Assembly: GCA_963676865.2 (NCBI GenBank)
Contig: CAXXSS010000001.1
Coordinates: forward strand, 1,674,001 to 1,738,000
Source of the DNA: JAAYUD01 sp963676865
GTDB lineage: Bacteria; Bacteroidota; Bacteroidia; Bacteroidales; Bacteroidaceae
Length of the DNA: 64,000 nucleotides
Direction: 5' to 3'
The position numbers were made by a program, and so were the translations under genes. A model generated the notes under the pieces. The model was given only the letters and a program-made list of their open reading frames with translations. It did no database searches and was not told the origin of the DNA. Positions 8,542-16,563 of this stretch are shown here, in pieces; positions within the stretch are counted from its first letter, which is position 1, and each line of letters opens with the position of its first letter.

Positions 8542-8952
8542 ATGGTAAGATCAAAAACAGCAGAGATGCGATTCCGGCATGTATGGAAGATGTTCGGAAA
8601 GGAACTCACAGTGAATTATCATTGCAGTTTGTCAGAAATTGCAGCTAAAAACCGTACGGACTTGAATGGGATGCGCAGCTGGATGCTCGACCGTGGACAT
8701 TCGGTATCCCAATTAAAGAAAGAGGTTCTTCATCGCTATTACGGCGGCTCCATACCCGACGTCAAGGAGGCGGGGCGGATGTTCACGCCGATAGTGGCGT
8801 CCGGTAGCCCGAAAGCGGGGCCTTCACTACTGGGCATCCATATCACCTTCAACAGCGGTACGAGCGTCACCGTCAAAGAGGCGACTCCCGAGGGTATAAT
8901 GGGCCTGATCCTGAGTTACGAAAGAATGGAGGGCGAGTTATGTACTCTTTGA
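8542..8952 (+). CDS. IS66 accessory protein, first ORF (copy B)
   Basis: 136 residues, identical to the copy A protein except for serine in SGSPKAGPS. It overlaps the next ORF by 13 bases. Start chosen as the ATG conserved in all three copies. Confidence 0.85.
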   Translation: MVRSKTAEMRFRHVWKMFGKELTVNYHCSLSEIAAKNRTDLNGMRSWMLDRGHSVSQLKKEVLHRYYGGSIPDVKEAGRMFTPIVASGSPKAGPSLLGIHITFNSGTSVTVKEATPEGIMGLILSYERMEGELCTL

Positions 8953-9290
8953 CGTCAAGCAACAAATATTACTTGTATCAAGGGTATGTCCGAATGAATC
9001 GGGGTATTGACGGACTTTACAAGATGATACGTTCTGAGATGAAGGAGCTCTCTCCCGTTTCGGGTGACGCGTTCATCTTCTTCGGAAAGAAAAGACAAAG
9101 CGTGAAGATACTCAAGTGGGACGGCGACGGTTTTTTGCTGTATTACAAGCGGCTTGAGGGCGGCAGTTTCGAAGTGCCCGTTTTCAACCCGCGTACGGGC
9201 AATTACGAGATCGGGTGGAACACACTCTCCTTTATTCTCAGCGGAGTATCGCTGAAGTCCGTAAGGCTGCGAAAGCGTTTCCGAATATAG
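8940..9290 (+). CDS. IS66 Orf2 (TnpB-type) protein (copy B)
   Basis: 116 residues, identical in sequence to the copy A Orf2 protein, with the family signature MNRGIDGLYKMIRSEM. It overlaps the first ORF and lies 87 bases before tnpC. Confidence 0.92.
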   Translation: MYSLTSSNKYYLYQGYVRMNRGIDGLYKMIRSEMKELSPVSGDAFIFFGKKRQSVKILKWDGDGFLLYYKRLEGGSFEVPVFNPRTGNYEIGWNTLSFILSGVSLKSVRLRKRFRI

Positions 9291-9377
9291 CTGAAAGGGC
9301 TTGTTTATAGTGGATTAATCACGAAAAAAGTCAAGTTTTTCGTTTGATATTCCGGTGATTTTTGGTACCTTTGTACT

Positions 9378-10958
9378 ATGAGAAAAGATGAGATTGTCGA
9401 ACTGTTGAAGCAGCAAAATAACAGCTATAAGAAGCTGATTGATGATTTACGCGAACAAGAGAAAAGACAATCCCAGCAAATCACGGAACTTATAACGGAA
9501 GTGGCTTCCCTTAGGGAGGCGCTTCTTCAGAAAGGTGAATCCCTGAGTAAACAAAAACGCGTCTGCAAGGGACTGGGCAAACTGATTGCCGTCACATCCG
9601 AGAAACAGCTCCCCCCGCCGGGGCTTCTTACAGATGAGGAAAGGCGGCGGCAGGAAGAGGAAAGAAGCCTTCAGAGGAAGGCCCGGAAGAATAACGGGGC
9701 CAGGCGTGACATGCACGCGGACATGGAGGTGGAAGAACACGACATCTACCCCGAGCAGGCGGAGTTCGATAGGAATAAGGCTCGACCGCTGTCAGAGAAG
9801 CTGCGTATATCCATCCGTTACGAATGCGTGCCCATGCGTTTCATTAAACACGTCTACAAAATCCACTCTTATACACAAGACGGCCGCGTCTATACGGGCA
9901 AGACTCCCCCTTCGGCTTTCTTGAACTCCAATTACGACGCCTCCTTTATCGCCGGACTGATGGAGCTTCGCTACATACAATCCGTGCCGGTGGAACGAAT
10001 CATCGGTTATTTTGAAAGCCATGGCTTCACTCTGAAAAAGCCTACCGCCCATAAGCTGATTGAAAGAGCGTCCCTGCTGTTGGAGAATCTCTACAAGTGT
10101 ACCGCACAAACCGTTCTTCGGGATAATTATATCTCCGCCGATGAGACGTATTACAAAATACTCGTCAGGGGAGAGAATGGCAAGGAAAGCGGAGTCAGAA
10201 AAGGGTACCTGTGGGTAATCATCGGAATGAGGAGTAAGCTGTTGTATGTACTCTACCGGGACGGTTCACGGTCGGAAGATGTGATTCTGCGAGAGTTGGA
10301 AGACTACAGGGGCGTCATACAGAGCGACGGTTACTCTCCCTATCGAAAACTTCAAAAAGAGGGTTATCCCCATATCACGCGAATAGCTTGCCTGCAACAT
10401 GTCAAACGGAAATTTATTGATTGCGGTGAGGATGAAGGGGCTAAAAAGATGGTGGGTTTGATCAATAAGCTGTACCATCAAGAGCACGAGCATCGAATCG
10501 GAGAAGAGAACTGGACGGAGGAGAAGAATCGCAGATTCCGAAACGAATATGCTCCTGAGATCTTGGAAGAAATAAGGGCGCACCTGGATCGGATAAAATC
10601 AGGTCCCGGCCTGCTTCCCAAAAGCGAGCTATACGCGGCGGTCGTCTATATGAGAAATGAATGGGACGCCATCGAGAACATCTTCAAGCACGGGGCGACA
10701 AGGCTGGACAATAATACGGTAGAGCGGATGAACCGCTATTTCTCAATCTCAAGAAGGAACTCCCTGTTTTTCGGCAGCCATAAAGGGGCCGAAAGGGGAG
10801 CCATACTCTACACGCTGGCATTGTCATGTCGCATGAATGGAATAAATCTGTTCCAATATCTCACCGATATCATCAACACGACAGCAGAGTGGCAACCCAA
10901 CACGCCACTGGAAAAATATCGGGAACTACTTCCTGACAGATACAAAAACAACGCATAA
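9378..10958 (+). CDS. IS66-family transposase TnpC (copy B)
   Basis: 526 residues, intact, with the same DDE motifs as copy A (ISADETYYK, VIQSDGYSPY, NNTVERMNRYF). It is the most diverged of the three transposases, with scattered substitutions such as QQNNSYKK near the N-terminus, ENGKESGVRK in the middle and a C-terminal DRYKNNA instead of DRYKKDS. In the first third it shares several residues with copy C rather than copy A (RKARKNN, HDIYPEQ, FDRNKARP). Confidence 0.95.
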   Translation: MRKDEIVELLKQQNNSYKKLIDDLREQEKRQSQQITELITEVASLREALLQKGESLSKQKRVCKGLGKLIAVTSEKQLPPPGLLTDEERRRQEEERSLQRKARKNNGARRDMHADMEVEEHDIYPEQAEFDRNKARPLSEKLRISIRYECVPMRFIKHVYKIHSYTQDGRVYTGKTPPSAFLNSNYDASFIAGLMELRYIQSVPVERIIGYFESHGFTLKKPTAHKLIERASLLLENLYKCTAQTVLRDNYISADETYYKILVRGENGKESGVRKGYLWVIIGMRSKLLYVLYRDGSRSEDVILRELEDYRGVIQSDGYSPYRKLQKEGYPHITRIACLQHVKRKFIDCGEDEGAKKMVGLINKLYHQEHEHRIGEENWTEEKNRRFRNEYAPEILEEIRAHLDRIKSGPGLLPKSELYAAVVYMRNEWDAIENIFKHGATRLDNNTVERMNRYFSISRRNSLFFGSHKGAERGAILYTLALSCRMNGINLFQYLTDIINTTAEWQPNTPLEKYRELLPDRYKNNA

Positions 10959-11042
10959 ATAAAGTATTGTATTTTTTATTTTAATAACAACGCATAATCG
11001 CGGAGACGCTTACGCTGTTTTTTATTGTTCCGGCAGTTCCTG

Positions 11043-11433
11043 TCACCTTATCTTATTGAGTATGAGAGATATGTACTGGTACGGTCTGTTTTTGGGACTC
11101 CGAAATGGTATTATCTTTCTCATTGTTAGTGTGTTATGAAACACGGATCGTCCACTTCGTACAGATACCGAGTAAGTTATTACTCGGTATCTGTGGTGTG
11201 TGCACCGTGTAGAAACTCTCAGGCGTAGGAATATAAATGCTGCTTTTGCGCGGACCTTCTCGCAAAAATCGAGAATATATTCCACACTGCACAACACTTT
11301 GATATGTCACTCGGTATCGCCATGAAGCATATTCCAGCTCATTTTTCAATTGATCGCAGATAATGGCTCCTTTGCTTATCGCCCGTGCATGGAAGTGGTA
11401 CGATCCTTCCCTGAAAGAAGGTTTTTTGTACAC
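11043..11433 (-). pseudogene. Decayed HU-like DNA-binding protein gene
   Basis: Two overlapping minus-strand frames together resemble one HU-like protein of the Bacteroidetes type. The 11433 frame gives KKPSFREGSYHFHARAISKG and then DQLKNELEYASWRYRV. The other frame supplies VEYILDF and later RLRVSTRCTHHRYRV and SVSVRSGRSVF. At least two frame changes, near 11290 and around 11230-11260, are needed to join them, so the gene is broken. Intact relatives are nucleoid-type proteins. It lies between IS66 copy B and the ISAs1 element. A shorter fragment of a related gene occurs at 47188-47361. Confidence 0.65.
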
Positions 11434-11506
11434 ATCTTATTGAATTAGGATTGTCGCATTTAAGCTATTTCTGTTGGCTCATTTAGGTTTTGTCGTTCCA
11501 CATATG

Positions 11507-12825
11507 CAGGGCTGACGCATTAAGAATTCAGTTTGTTTATTTCCCATTATATATTATTAACTTAATGTATTGATATATAGTTTATTATATGTGCATATAT
11601 GTCCTTATTATTTACTATATTTGTATAACTTTTTACATTAAACAAATAAACGATATGGACTTAGTAACGATATTAAGAGAAGTAGAAGACCCCAGAAGGG
11701 ATCATTTAAAGGAGCACAGTTTGGGGTGTATTTTTTATATTACAATGGCCGCGGTAGTTTGCGGTGCTGAAAGCTGGTATGAAGTAGCGGAATTCGGCAA
11801 AATGAAAGAGCCCTTTCTCCGTTCCCGTATAAAGGGCTTTAAAGGTGTTCCTTCCCATGATACCTTTAACCGAGTTTTCTCCATTCTTGATCCAAAGGAA
11901 CTTGAACGTGGTTTCAGGATGTGGATTCATGAGATATGTGGAAAATATAGTGGTATAGTTGCAATAGACGGGAAGGAAATATGTGGTGCAAGAGTGGAAA
12001 AGAAAGACGGCAGTTTTGAGCCTTTACGTATGGTCAGTGCATGGGCTGCATCCAATGGCGTTACACTTGGGCAGGAGAAGGTGGGCAAGAAGAGCAATGA
12101 AATAACAGCCATTCCGAAACTGATAAAGGCTTTAGATTTGTCGGGATGTGTAGTGACCATAGACGCCATGGGTTGTCAGCATGAAATAGTTGAAACGATC
12201 ATAAAAAACAAGGCGGACTTTGTCATCTGTGTGAAAGACAACCAGAAGAAATTGCATAATGAGATAAAAAGCTACTTCACAGGTATCGACTTTAATGGGA
12301 ATAAGATCAATGGACACGGGCATATACCACCAACCAGGTACCAGGCTTCATACACAGAGGAATGCGGTCATGGACGGAAGGAAAGGAGATATTGCCAAGT
12401 ATATAACAATGGGATGACAGGTGAAATTTTAGGGTGGGAAGGTGTCCGCTCCGTCGTTTGTCAGACAAAGATTACGACTCAGCTGAAAAGCAAGAAAACG
12501 GTAGAGGAAAAACATTATTATATAACATCCCTACCTTTGGATTCGGACAGAATCATGCAGGCTATAAGGACGCATTGGAGCATAGAGAACAATCTGCATT
12601 GGCAGTTGGACGTAACCTTTAACGAAGACGATACCAGAAAAAGAAAGAATGCGGCGCAGAATTTCTCCCTCATCAGCAAGATCGCACTCGCCCAAATAAA
12701 AAACAGCCAAAGAAAGGGGAGCTTCAAAATGAAAAGAAAACTTGCAGGATGGGATGAAAATTACATGATAGAACTATTGGATTCTAGTTGGATGCAAAAT
12801 CTAAATTCTTAATGCGTCAGCCCTG
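11507..12825 (+). mobile_element. ISAs1-family insertion sequence
   Basis: A 1319-bp element with terminal inverted repeats of about 22 bases (CAGGGCTGACGCATTAAG at the left and its complement at the right end). A perfect 9-bp target duplication CCACATATG occurs at 11498-11506 and 12826-12834. It holds one transposase gene. The target is inside the arm of a large palindrome. Confidence 0.95.
11655..12812 (+). CDS. ISAs1-family transposase
   Basis: A 385-residue DDE transposase. The start at 11655 (MDLVTILREVEDPRRDHL) matches the family N-terminus, which typically has a DxRR motif; an upstream in-frame ATG at 11589 would add an unlikely hydrophobic leader. Catalytic regions are visible: GIVAIDGKEICGA (first D), GCVVTIDAMGCQ (second D) and HWSIENNLHWQLDVTFNEDD (E region). 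The stop codon lies inside the right inverted repeat. The gene is intact and probably active. Confidence 0.95.
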   Translation: MDLVTILREVEDPRRDHLKEHSLGCIFYITMAAVVCGAESWYEVAEFGKMKEPFLRSRIKGFKGVPSHDTFNRVFSILDPKELERGFRMWIHEICGKYSGIVAIDGKEICGARVEKKDGSFEPLRMVSAWAASNGVTLGQEKVGKKSNEITAIPKLIKALDLSGCVVTIDAMGCQHEIVETIIKNKADFVICVKDNQKKLHNEIKSYFTGIDFNGNKINGHGHIPPTRYQASYTEECGHGRKERRYCQVYNNGMTGEILGWEGVRSVVCQTKITTQLKSKKTVEEKHYYITSLPLDSDRIMQAIRTHWSIENNLHWQLDVTFNEDDTRKRKNAAQNFSLISKIALAQIKNSQRKGSFKMKRKLAGWDENYMIELLDSSWMQNLNS

Positions 12826-13161
12826 CCACATATGTGAGTTGATCGAATCACATATATGGAACGATCGACTCACATATGTGATTCGATCAACTCACATATG
12901 TGGAACGACATTCTTCTCAGGACAAAACATGAAATCGTTCTGATATGAACCAACTTTCATCAGTATGTTTCACAGACTTCACTCTTTTAAAAAGGTATTA
13001 TGGAACGTTAAAAGACTTTCTGGCAGAGCATTGTGACTTTAATTACAACACCGTGGCGGAGACGTACGAATTGTAGAGCGCGCCAATTGCAACATGATTT
13101 TGTTGAAATAGGCCGCCGCGTTCGCAACGATATACCTGAGTTCTTATCCCGAACTCAAATA
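12826..13161. other. Intergenic region with palindrome arm, short ORF and dispersed repeat
   Basis: Between the ISAs1 element and the end of the acyltransferase gene lie the right part of the large palindrome (to 12910), a 43-codon ORF (12945-13076), and a dispersed repeat (13095-13172) matching 47155-47210 in reverse orientation. No promoter for a neighbouring gene was evident. Confidence 0.6.
12945..13076 (+). CDS. 43-residue ORF of unknown status
   Basis: An ATG-started frame of 43 codons ending in TAG, beginning MNQLSSVCFTDFTLLKRYY and continuing with a protein-like composition (TLKDFLAEHCDFNYNTVAE). It may be the remaining N-terminus of a longer gene, since the region around it is a patchwork of insertions and remnants. 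No ribosome-binding site is obvious and I do not recognise a family. Coding status is doubtful. Confidence 0.25.
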   Translation: MNQLSSVCFTDFTLLKRYYGTLKDFLAEHCDFNYNTVAETYEL

Positions 13162-13172
13162 TTAATTATTGT
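13095..13172 (-). repeat. Dispersed intergenic repeat, copy near 13.1 kb
   Basis: On the minus strand this reads GATAAGAACTCAGGTATATC followed by GTTGCGAACGCGG and GGCCTATTTC. The stretch at 47161-47202 is nearly identical over about 42 bases, with only a few mismatches. The adjacent TTATCCCGAACTCAAA part recurs at 5661-5676 (inverted) and 8411-8426. Confidence 0.65.
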
Positions 13173-14304
13173 TGGTAGGCACTTTATCAATTGGATTGGC
13201 ATAAATGCCTAAGAATATTTCTTTTAATCTATCCGGTTCTGATACGTGGTATTCTTCGAGATGACTCATATTATGGATAAAGGACTCTTTTTGTTCTATT
13301 GAATATTTGTTGTTGAAATGGTCGGTTTTATTAAGCAGGTCGTAAGCGATGAAATTGTTGGCGGTAAGATAGCAGTGCGAATACATGCGCTGGTCAATGA
13401 GCATTGCTACTTGTCTATGGAACTCGGTGTCTGTATAATCCCGCATTTCATGGATATCTTCTGTTGTTATAGGTTCACAGATGGAGAAGTGCACGCGTCC
13501 TTTTGGCTGAAATATGCCGGTAAGGATACTATTTAGATCTTCTCCCTGTTTTTTGATATATTTTGTTTTATTGCTTTTGTATAGTTCTAGGGCTTTAAGT
13601 GTATCACAGGGTTCCCATTCGTAAGACACGGCGACCGGCACAATATTCAGTTCAGCAAGTGCAGTCACTTTATCTTTCGGACTACTCATACAAAACATTT
13701 TAATAATTCCTTGATCGGTAGAGTCATTGCCATCCTTAGTTCGTCCATTGCGCTGAGCTATCCATACGGACTGACCTTTTTCAGTTAAAGAGTAGCGGAT
13801 ATATTGGGATAAAAGTAGTGAGTTTTTGTAAAAACGACGCATGCTTCCTCCACGTTCCACTTTAAACATTTTGTTTGATTTTCCGATGTCAATAATTAGA
13901 GGGGTGCACATTAGATTTGCACCGAAAGTTATTTCAGTAGTATCGTGTCCATTTCTAAAAAGAATATACTGTAATAAGCTTGAATCAAGTACGATGTCGC
14001 GATGGTTGGATATGAACAAATAATGTTGGTTGTTATCGATAAATTTGAGGCCGTCGTATGAAAAAGTAGAAATGCTCCTAGATATGACTTGTTCAGTAAA
14101 AGATGTCATTACTTCGGACTGAAATTCGGAGATTGAGGTAATGTCATGAAGCATTGATCGAACTTCTTCTAGAGGCCGTTGTGGATATACATAAGAAGAG
14201 AGCAACGGGAATAGATGATTTTCGGCTATGCGCTGCATGGCAGATGGAATTTCTGCATCATAAAAAGGGCGAATATCGTCAAATTGAGAGCTATTTATTT
14301 TCAT
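13162..14304 (-). CDS. 1-acyl-glycerol-3-phosphate acyltransferase family protein (PlsC-like)
   Basis: A 380-residue protein with the PlsC/LPLAT domain in its middle. The HX4D catalytic box is NHRDIVLD, and the second conserved box includes FKVERGGSMRRFYKN and WIAQRNGRTKDGND. It is longer than minimal PlsC, with about 80 extra residues before and after the domain. It is the last gene of the minus-strand cluster and its start overlaps the preceding ligase gene by 14 bases. In aryl-polyene-type clusters such enzymes attach the polyene acyl chain to a glycerolipid. That substrate is inferred from context; a housekeeping phospholipid role is also possible. Confidence 0.8.
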   Translation of the reverse strand: MKINSSQFDDIRPFYDAEIPSAMQRIAENHLFPLLSSYVYPQRPLEEVRSMLHDITSISEFQSEVMTSFTEQVISRSISTFSYDGLKFIDNNQHYLFISNHRDIVLDSSLLQYILFRNGHDTTEITFGANLMCTPLIIDIGKSNKMFKVERGGSMRRFYKNSLLLSQYIRYSLTEKGQSVWIAQRNGRTKDGNDSTDQGIIKMFCMSSPKDKVTALAELNIVPVAVSYEWEPCDTLKALELYKSNKTKYIKKQGEDLNSILTGIFQPKGRVHFSICEPITTEDIHEMRDYTDTEFHRQVAMLIDQRMYSHCYLTANNFIAYDLLNKTDHFNNKYSIEQKESFIHNMSHLEEYHVSEPDRLKEIFLGIYANPIDKVPTNNN

Positions 14305-15601
14305 ATTTTTTCCGGTTGTCTATAAACTTGATAGGTTTACGGCTTTTAGCGGGGAAATTAATTCTTTGTATTTCTTCTTTGGGTAATATTTCGATAGAGG
14401 GGGTAACTCGTATTCTGGAACGGAAACGATCTTTTAAATCTTTGGCAGCATCGAATTTAGGCTCGTATTTTAATCCTAGTTTGACAATTACTTCATCAGT
14501 TCCGCTATCGCTATCTTGAACAGTAATGACGTAATTTTCAACATAATCCGTATTGTCCAGTACATCGTTGATAGCCGGTGGATAGAGTGTCGTACCTTTT
14601 AGTTTTATCATATTGTTTTTTCGCCCGATTAGTGGTGTAAGGCGAAATGAGTTTCTTCCGCATTTACATTGCTCTGTTCGTTTAGCTGCCATGTCGCCTG
14701 TGCGGAAACGTAATAGAGGCATCCCTTCTACTCCGAGTGTTGTAATAACTATTTCTCCGGTTTCTCCGTCGGGTACCGGCAGGTCGTCTTCTCCGATAAT
14801 TTCTACAATGATCAGTTCGGGGTGAACATGTCCACCCAATGCATAAGGACATTCGGAAAATGTAGCACCCATCTCAGTTGAAGAATATGTTGCAAAAAGC
14901 TGAACATCCCATTTCTCTTTGATTCGTTTGCCTAGAAGATTGAGTTTGAAATCCTGATCACGTAGTCCTTCACCAATTCCGATGATACGTTTCACACTAC
15001 TATCTTTGTAATTTATGCCATGGTCTTCGGCATATTGAATAAGGCGTAAAATAAATGATGGAACACACATGATAGTATCCGGATGCATTCTTTTAATGGT
15101 ATCCCATTGAAGTTCCGGTATGCCATTACCTACTCGGATAATACTTGCACCTAATTTGCGAATACCAAGGAAATAGGCTAATCCGGCCATGAAACGCTTG
15201 TCAATAGTAGTCATTAATTGTAGAATGTTACCGGGCTTTAATCCGGCACATCTGAAAGATTTCTCTTCGTTGAATGCTAATCTATCCAGATCATTGTCGG
15301 TGCAAGCAAAAGTAACGGGATCTCCCAATGTACCTGAAGTGGTGATATAGTCGATGATTTTATGGGGGGGACAACATAGAAAATCTTCGTTGAATAATTG
15401 CAGATCCTTTTTTTCGGTGAATGGGATTTTTATTAAATCTTCGAGGTTAACAATTTTCTCAATGTCAATTTCGTATGTATTGAACATTCGCTGATAATAG
15501 GGGGAATGTTCTTTTAGATAACACAAAGCTTTATGGAGCAAATTTTCTTGAAATGCTTTAATCTCGTCACTTGATTGAAATTCTATGTCGTATTCCATCA
15601 T
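14291..15601 (-). CDS. Phenylacetate-CoA ligase-like adenylate-forming enzyme
   Basis: A 436-residue member of the PaaK branch of the ANL superfamily. Visible motifs are the phosphate loop YITTSGTLGDPVTF near residue 90, the YSSTEMGATF motif, GETGEIVITTLG, LRFRTGDMA and a C-terminal lid domain (LKGTTLYPPAINDVLDN). A CKCG pair follows RTEQ as in PaaK proteins. These enzymes activate aryl or acyl acids as adenylates. Here the likely role is to load an aromatic starter acid onto a carrier protein or CoA for the polyene ketosynthases. It overlaps the downstream acyltransferase gene by 14 bases. No ammonia-lyase that would make the starter acid is present in the window. Confidence 0.8.
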   Translation of the reverse strand: MMEYDIEFQSSDEIKAFQENLLHKALCYLKEHSPYYQRMFNTYEIDIEKIVNLEDLIKIPFTEKKDLQLFNEDFLCCPPHKIIDYITTSGTLGDPVTFACTDNDLDRLAFNEEKSFRCAGLKPGNILQLMTTIDKRFMAGLAYFLGIRKLGASIIRVGNGIPELQWDTIKRMHPDTIMCVPSFILRLIQYAEDHGINYKDSSVKRIIGIGEGLRDQDFKLNLLGKRIKEKWDVQLFATYSSTEMGATFSECPYALGGHVHPELIIVEIIGEDDLPVPDGETGEIVITTLGVEGMPLLRFRTGDMAAKRTEQCKCGRNSFRLTPLIGRKNNMIKLKGTTLYPPAINDVLDNTDYVENYVITVQDSDSGTDEVIVKLGLKYEPKFDAAKDLKDRFRSRIRVTPSIEILPKEEIQRINFPAKSRKPIKFIDNRKKYENK

Positions 15602-15630
15602 TAGTCATTTTGTATTAAGCACAAAGATAG

Positions 15631-16563
15631 TCAAAAAGCCTCTTGTGCATCTATCTTTTTTATCCAATTAACAAATTCCTTTTTCCAAGAAACTGCTTCG
15701 GTAGAAGGTCTTGGATTAGAGCCAAAACCATGTCCTCCGGTTTTATATTGTAGATATAAATGTGGAATATGTTTTGCTGTTAAAGCTGAATCGAGTAGTA
15801 TGGAGTTTTGATATTTTATGATTGGATCGTCAATGCAATTGACTAGAAAAACGGGAGGAAGATCGGAGGTTATATGTTTTTCTAGCGAAAGTGAATCTCG
15901 CATGGCTTTACTATATTTTTTCCATTCGCCAAGTAATCCGCGGCGAGATCGTTTGTGTACAAAACGTTTATCGGATAGGGTTACGACAGGATAAATGGCG
16001 GCAATAAAATTGGGCCGTAATGAAACGGTAGAATGTACTCCCATTGAAGACAGAAAGTTGACATGGGCAAATTCGGCAGATAATATCGCCAAATGGGCAC
16101 CTGCAGAAAATCCCATTATGCCAATCTTATTGGGATCTATCCCATAATTTGCGGCATGCGAACGCAGCCAGTGAATGGTTTGTTGAATATCTTGAACCAT
16201 TGCGGGATATTCATTGTGTGGTACTAACAATCTATAGTGAGTGATAAAAGCTGGTATTCCAGAAGTTCGGTATTGTAATACAAAAGCGGCAATCCCTTCT
16301 TGCTGGAGCCATTTGCCAACAGTTGCTCTTTCATTTTTGTTGTCTAGCCAGCAATAACTGCCTCCGGGGCATATAATAACTGCTATACGTTTGTTATTGT
16401 TGTCTGATGGTAAGTAGGGGGTAAGTGTTACTCGAGAGAGTTCCTTTTTTATGCCTTTCCATATATGAATAGGTTCTTGAGCCCAGATTCTGGTGCTATA
16501 AAATAGTATAATGAAAAGTGCGAAAATGCGTAGCCGTAATATGTCAGTAGACTTAAATTTCAT
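15631..16563 (-). CDS. Exported alpha/beta-hydrolase (esterase-like)
   Basis: A 310-residue protein with an N-terminal membrane segment or signal peptide (LRIFALFIILFYSTRIWAQ) and an alpha/beta-hydrolase domain. The oxyanion region is ICPGGSYCWL, the nucleophile serine sits in GIMGFSAGAHLA, the acid is probably in NCIDDPIIK, and the histidine is in GGHGFG. It resembles BD-FAE/acetylxylan-esterase-like proteins. Its location in the cluster suggests a periplasmic ester hydrolase acting on the polyene lipid or its precursor, but this is inference. Its start overlaps the stop of the following FAD enzyme gene by 11 bases. Confidence 0.8.
   Translation of the reverse strand: MKFKSTDILRLRIFALFIILFYSTRIWAQEPIHIWKGIKKELSRVTLTPYLPSDNNNKRIAVIICPGGSYCWLDNKNERATVGKWLQQEGIAAFVLQYRTSGIPAFITHYRLLVPHNEYPAMVQDIQQTIHWLRSHAANYGIDPNKIGIMGFSAGAHLAILSAEFAHVNFLSSMGVHSTVSLRPNFIAAIYPVVTLSDKRFVHKRSRRGLLGEWKKYSKAMRDSLSLEKHITSDLPPVFLVNCIDDPIIKYQNSILLDSALTAKHIPHLYLQYKTGGHGFGSNPRPSTEAVSWKKEFVNWIKKIDAQEAF

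Larger units (their letters stand above)
8463..11013 (+). mobile_element. IS66-family insertion sequence, copy B
   Basis: A second 2551-bp copy in the same orientation as copy A, with a perfect 8-bp target duplication (GCTGTTTT at 8455-8462 and 11014-11021). Its right inverted repeat has one mismatch to the left one (CGCGGAGACG against CGCCGAGACG), a change shared with copy C but not copy A. All three genes are intact. Confidence 0.96.
11491..12910. repeat. Large palindrome split by an ISAs1-family insertion
   Basis: With the insertion sequence (11507-12825) and one copy of its 9-bp target duplication removed, the host sequence is one near-perfect inverted repeat. The left arm is 11491-11506 plus about 12835-12855, the loop is 12856-12873 and the right arm is 12874-12910. 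Each arm is about 37 bases. The arms are built from the palindromic word CACATATGTG and the words GTTGATCGAA and GGAACGA. It has no T-run, so it is not an ordinary terminator. Confidence 0.85.

Noticed and set aside
11491..12910. Reading the palindrome clusters as ordinary intrinsic terminators or as a CRISPR array
   Set aside because: They lack T-runs and are far longer than terminator stems; they also lack equal-length unique spacers and cas genes.
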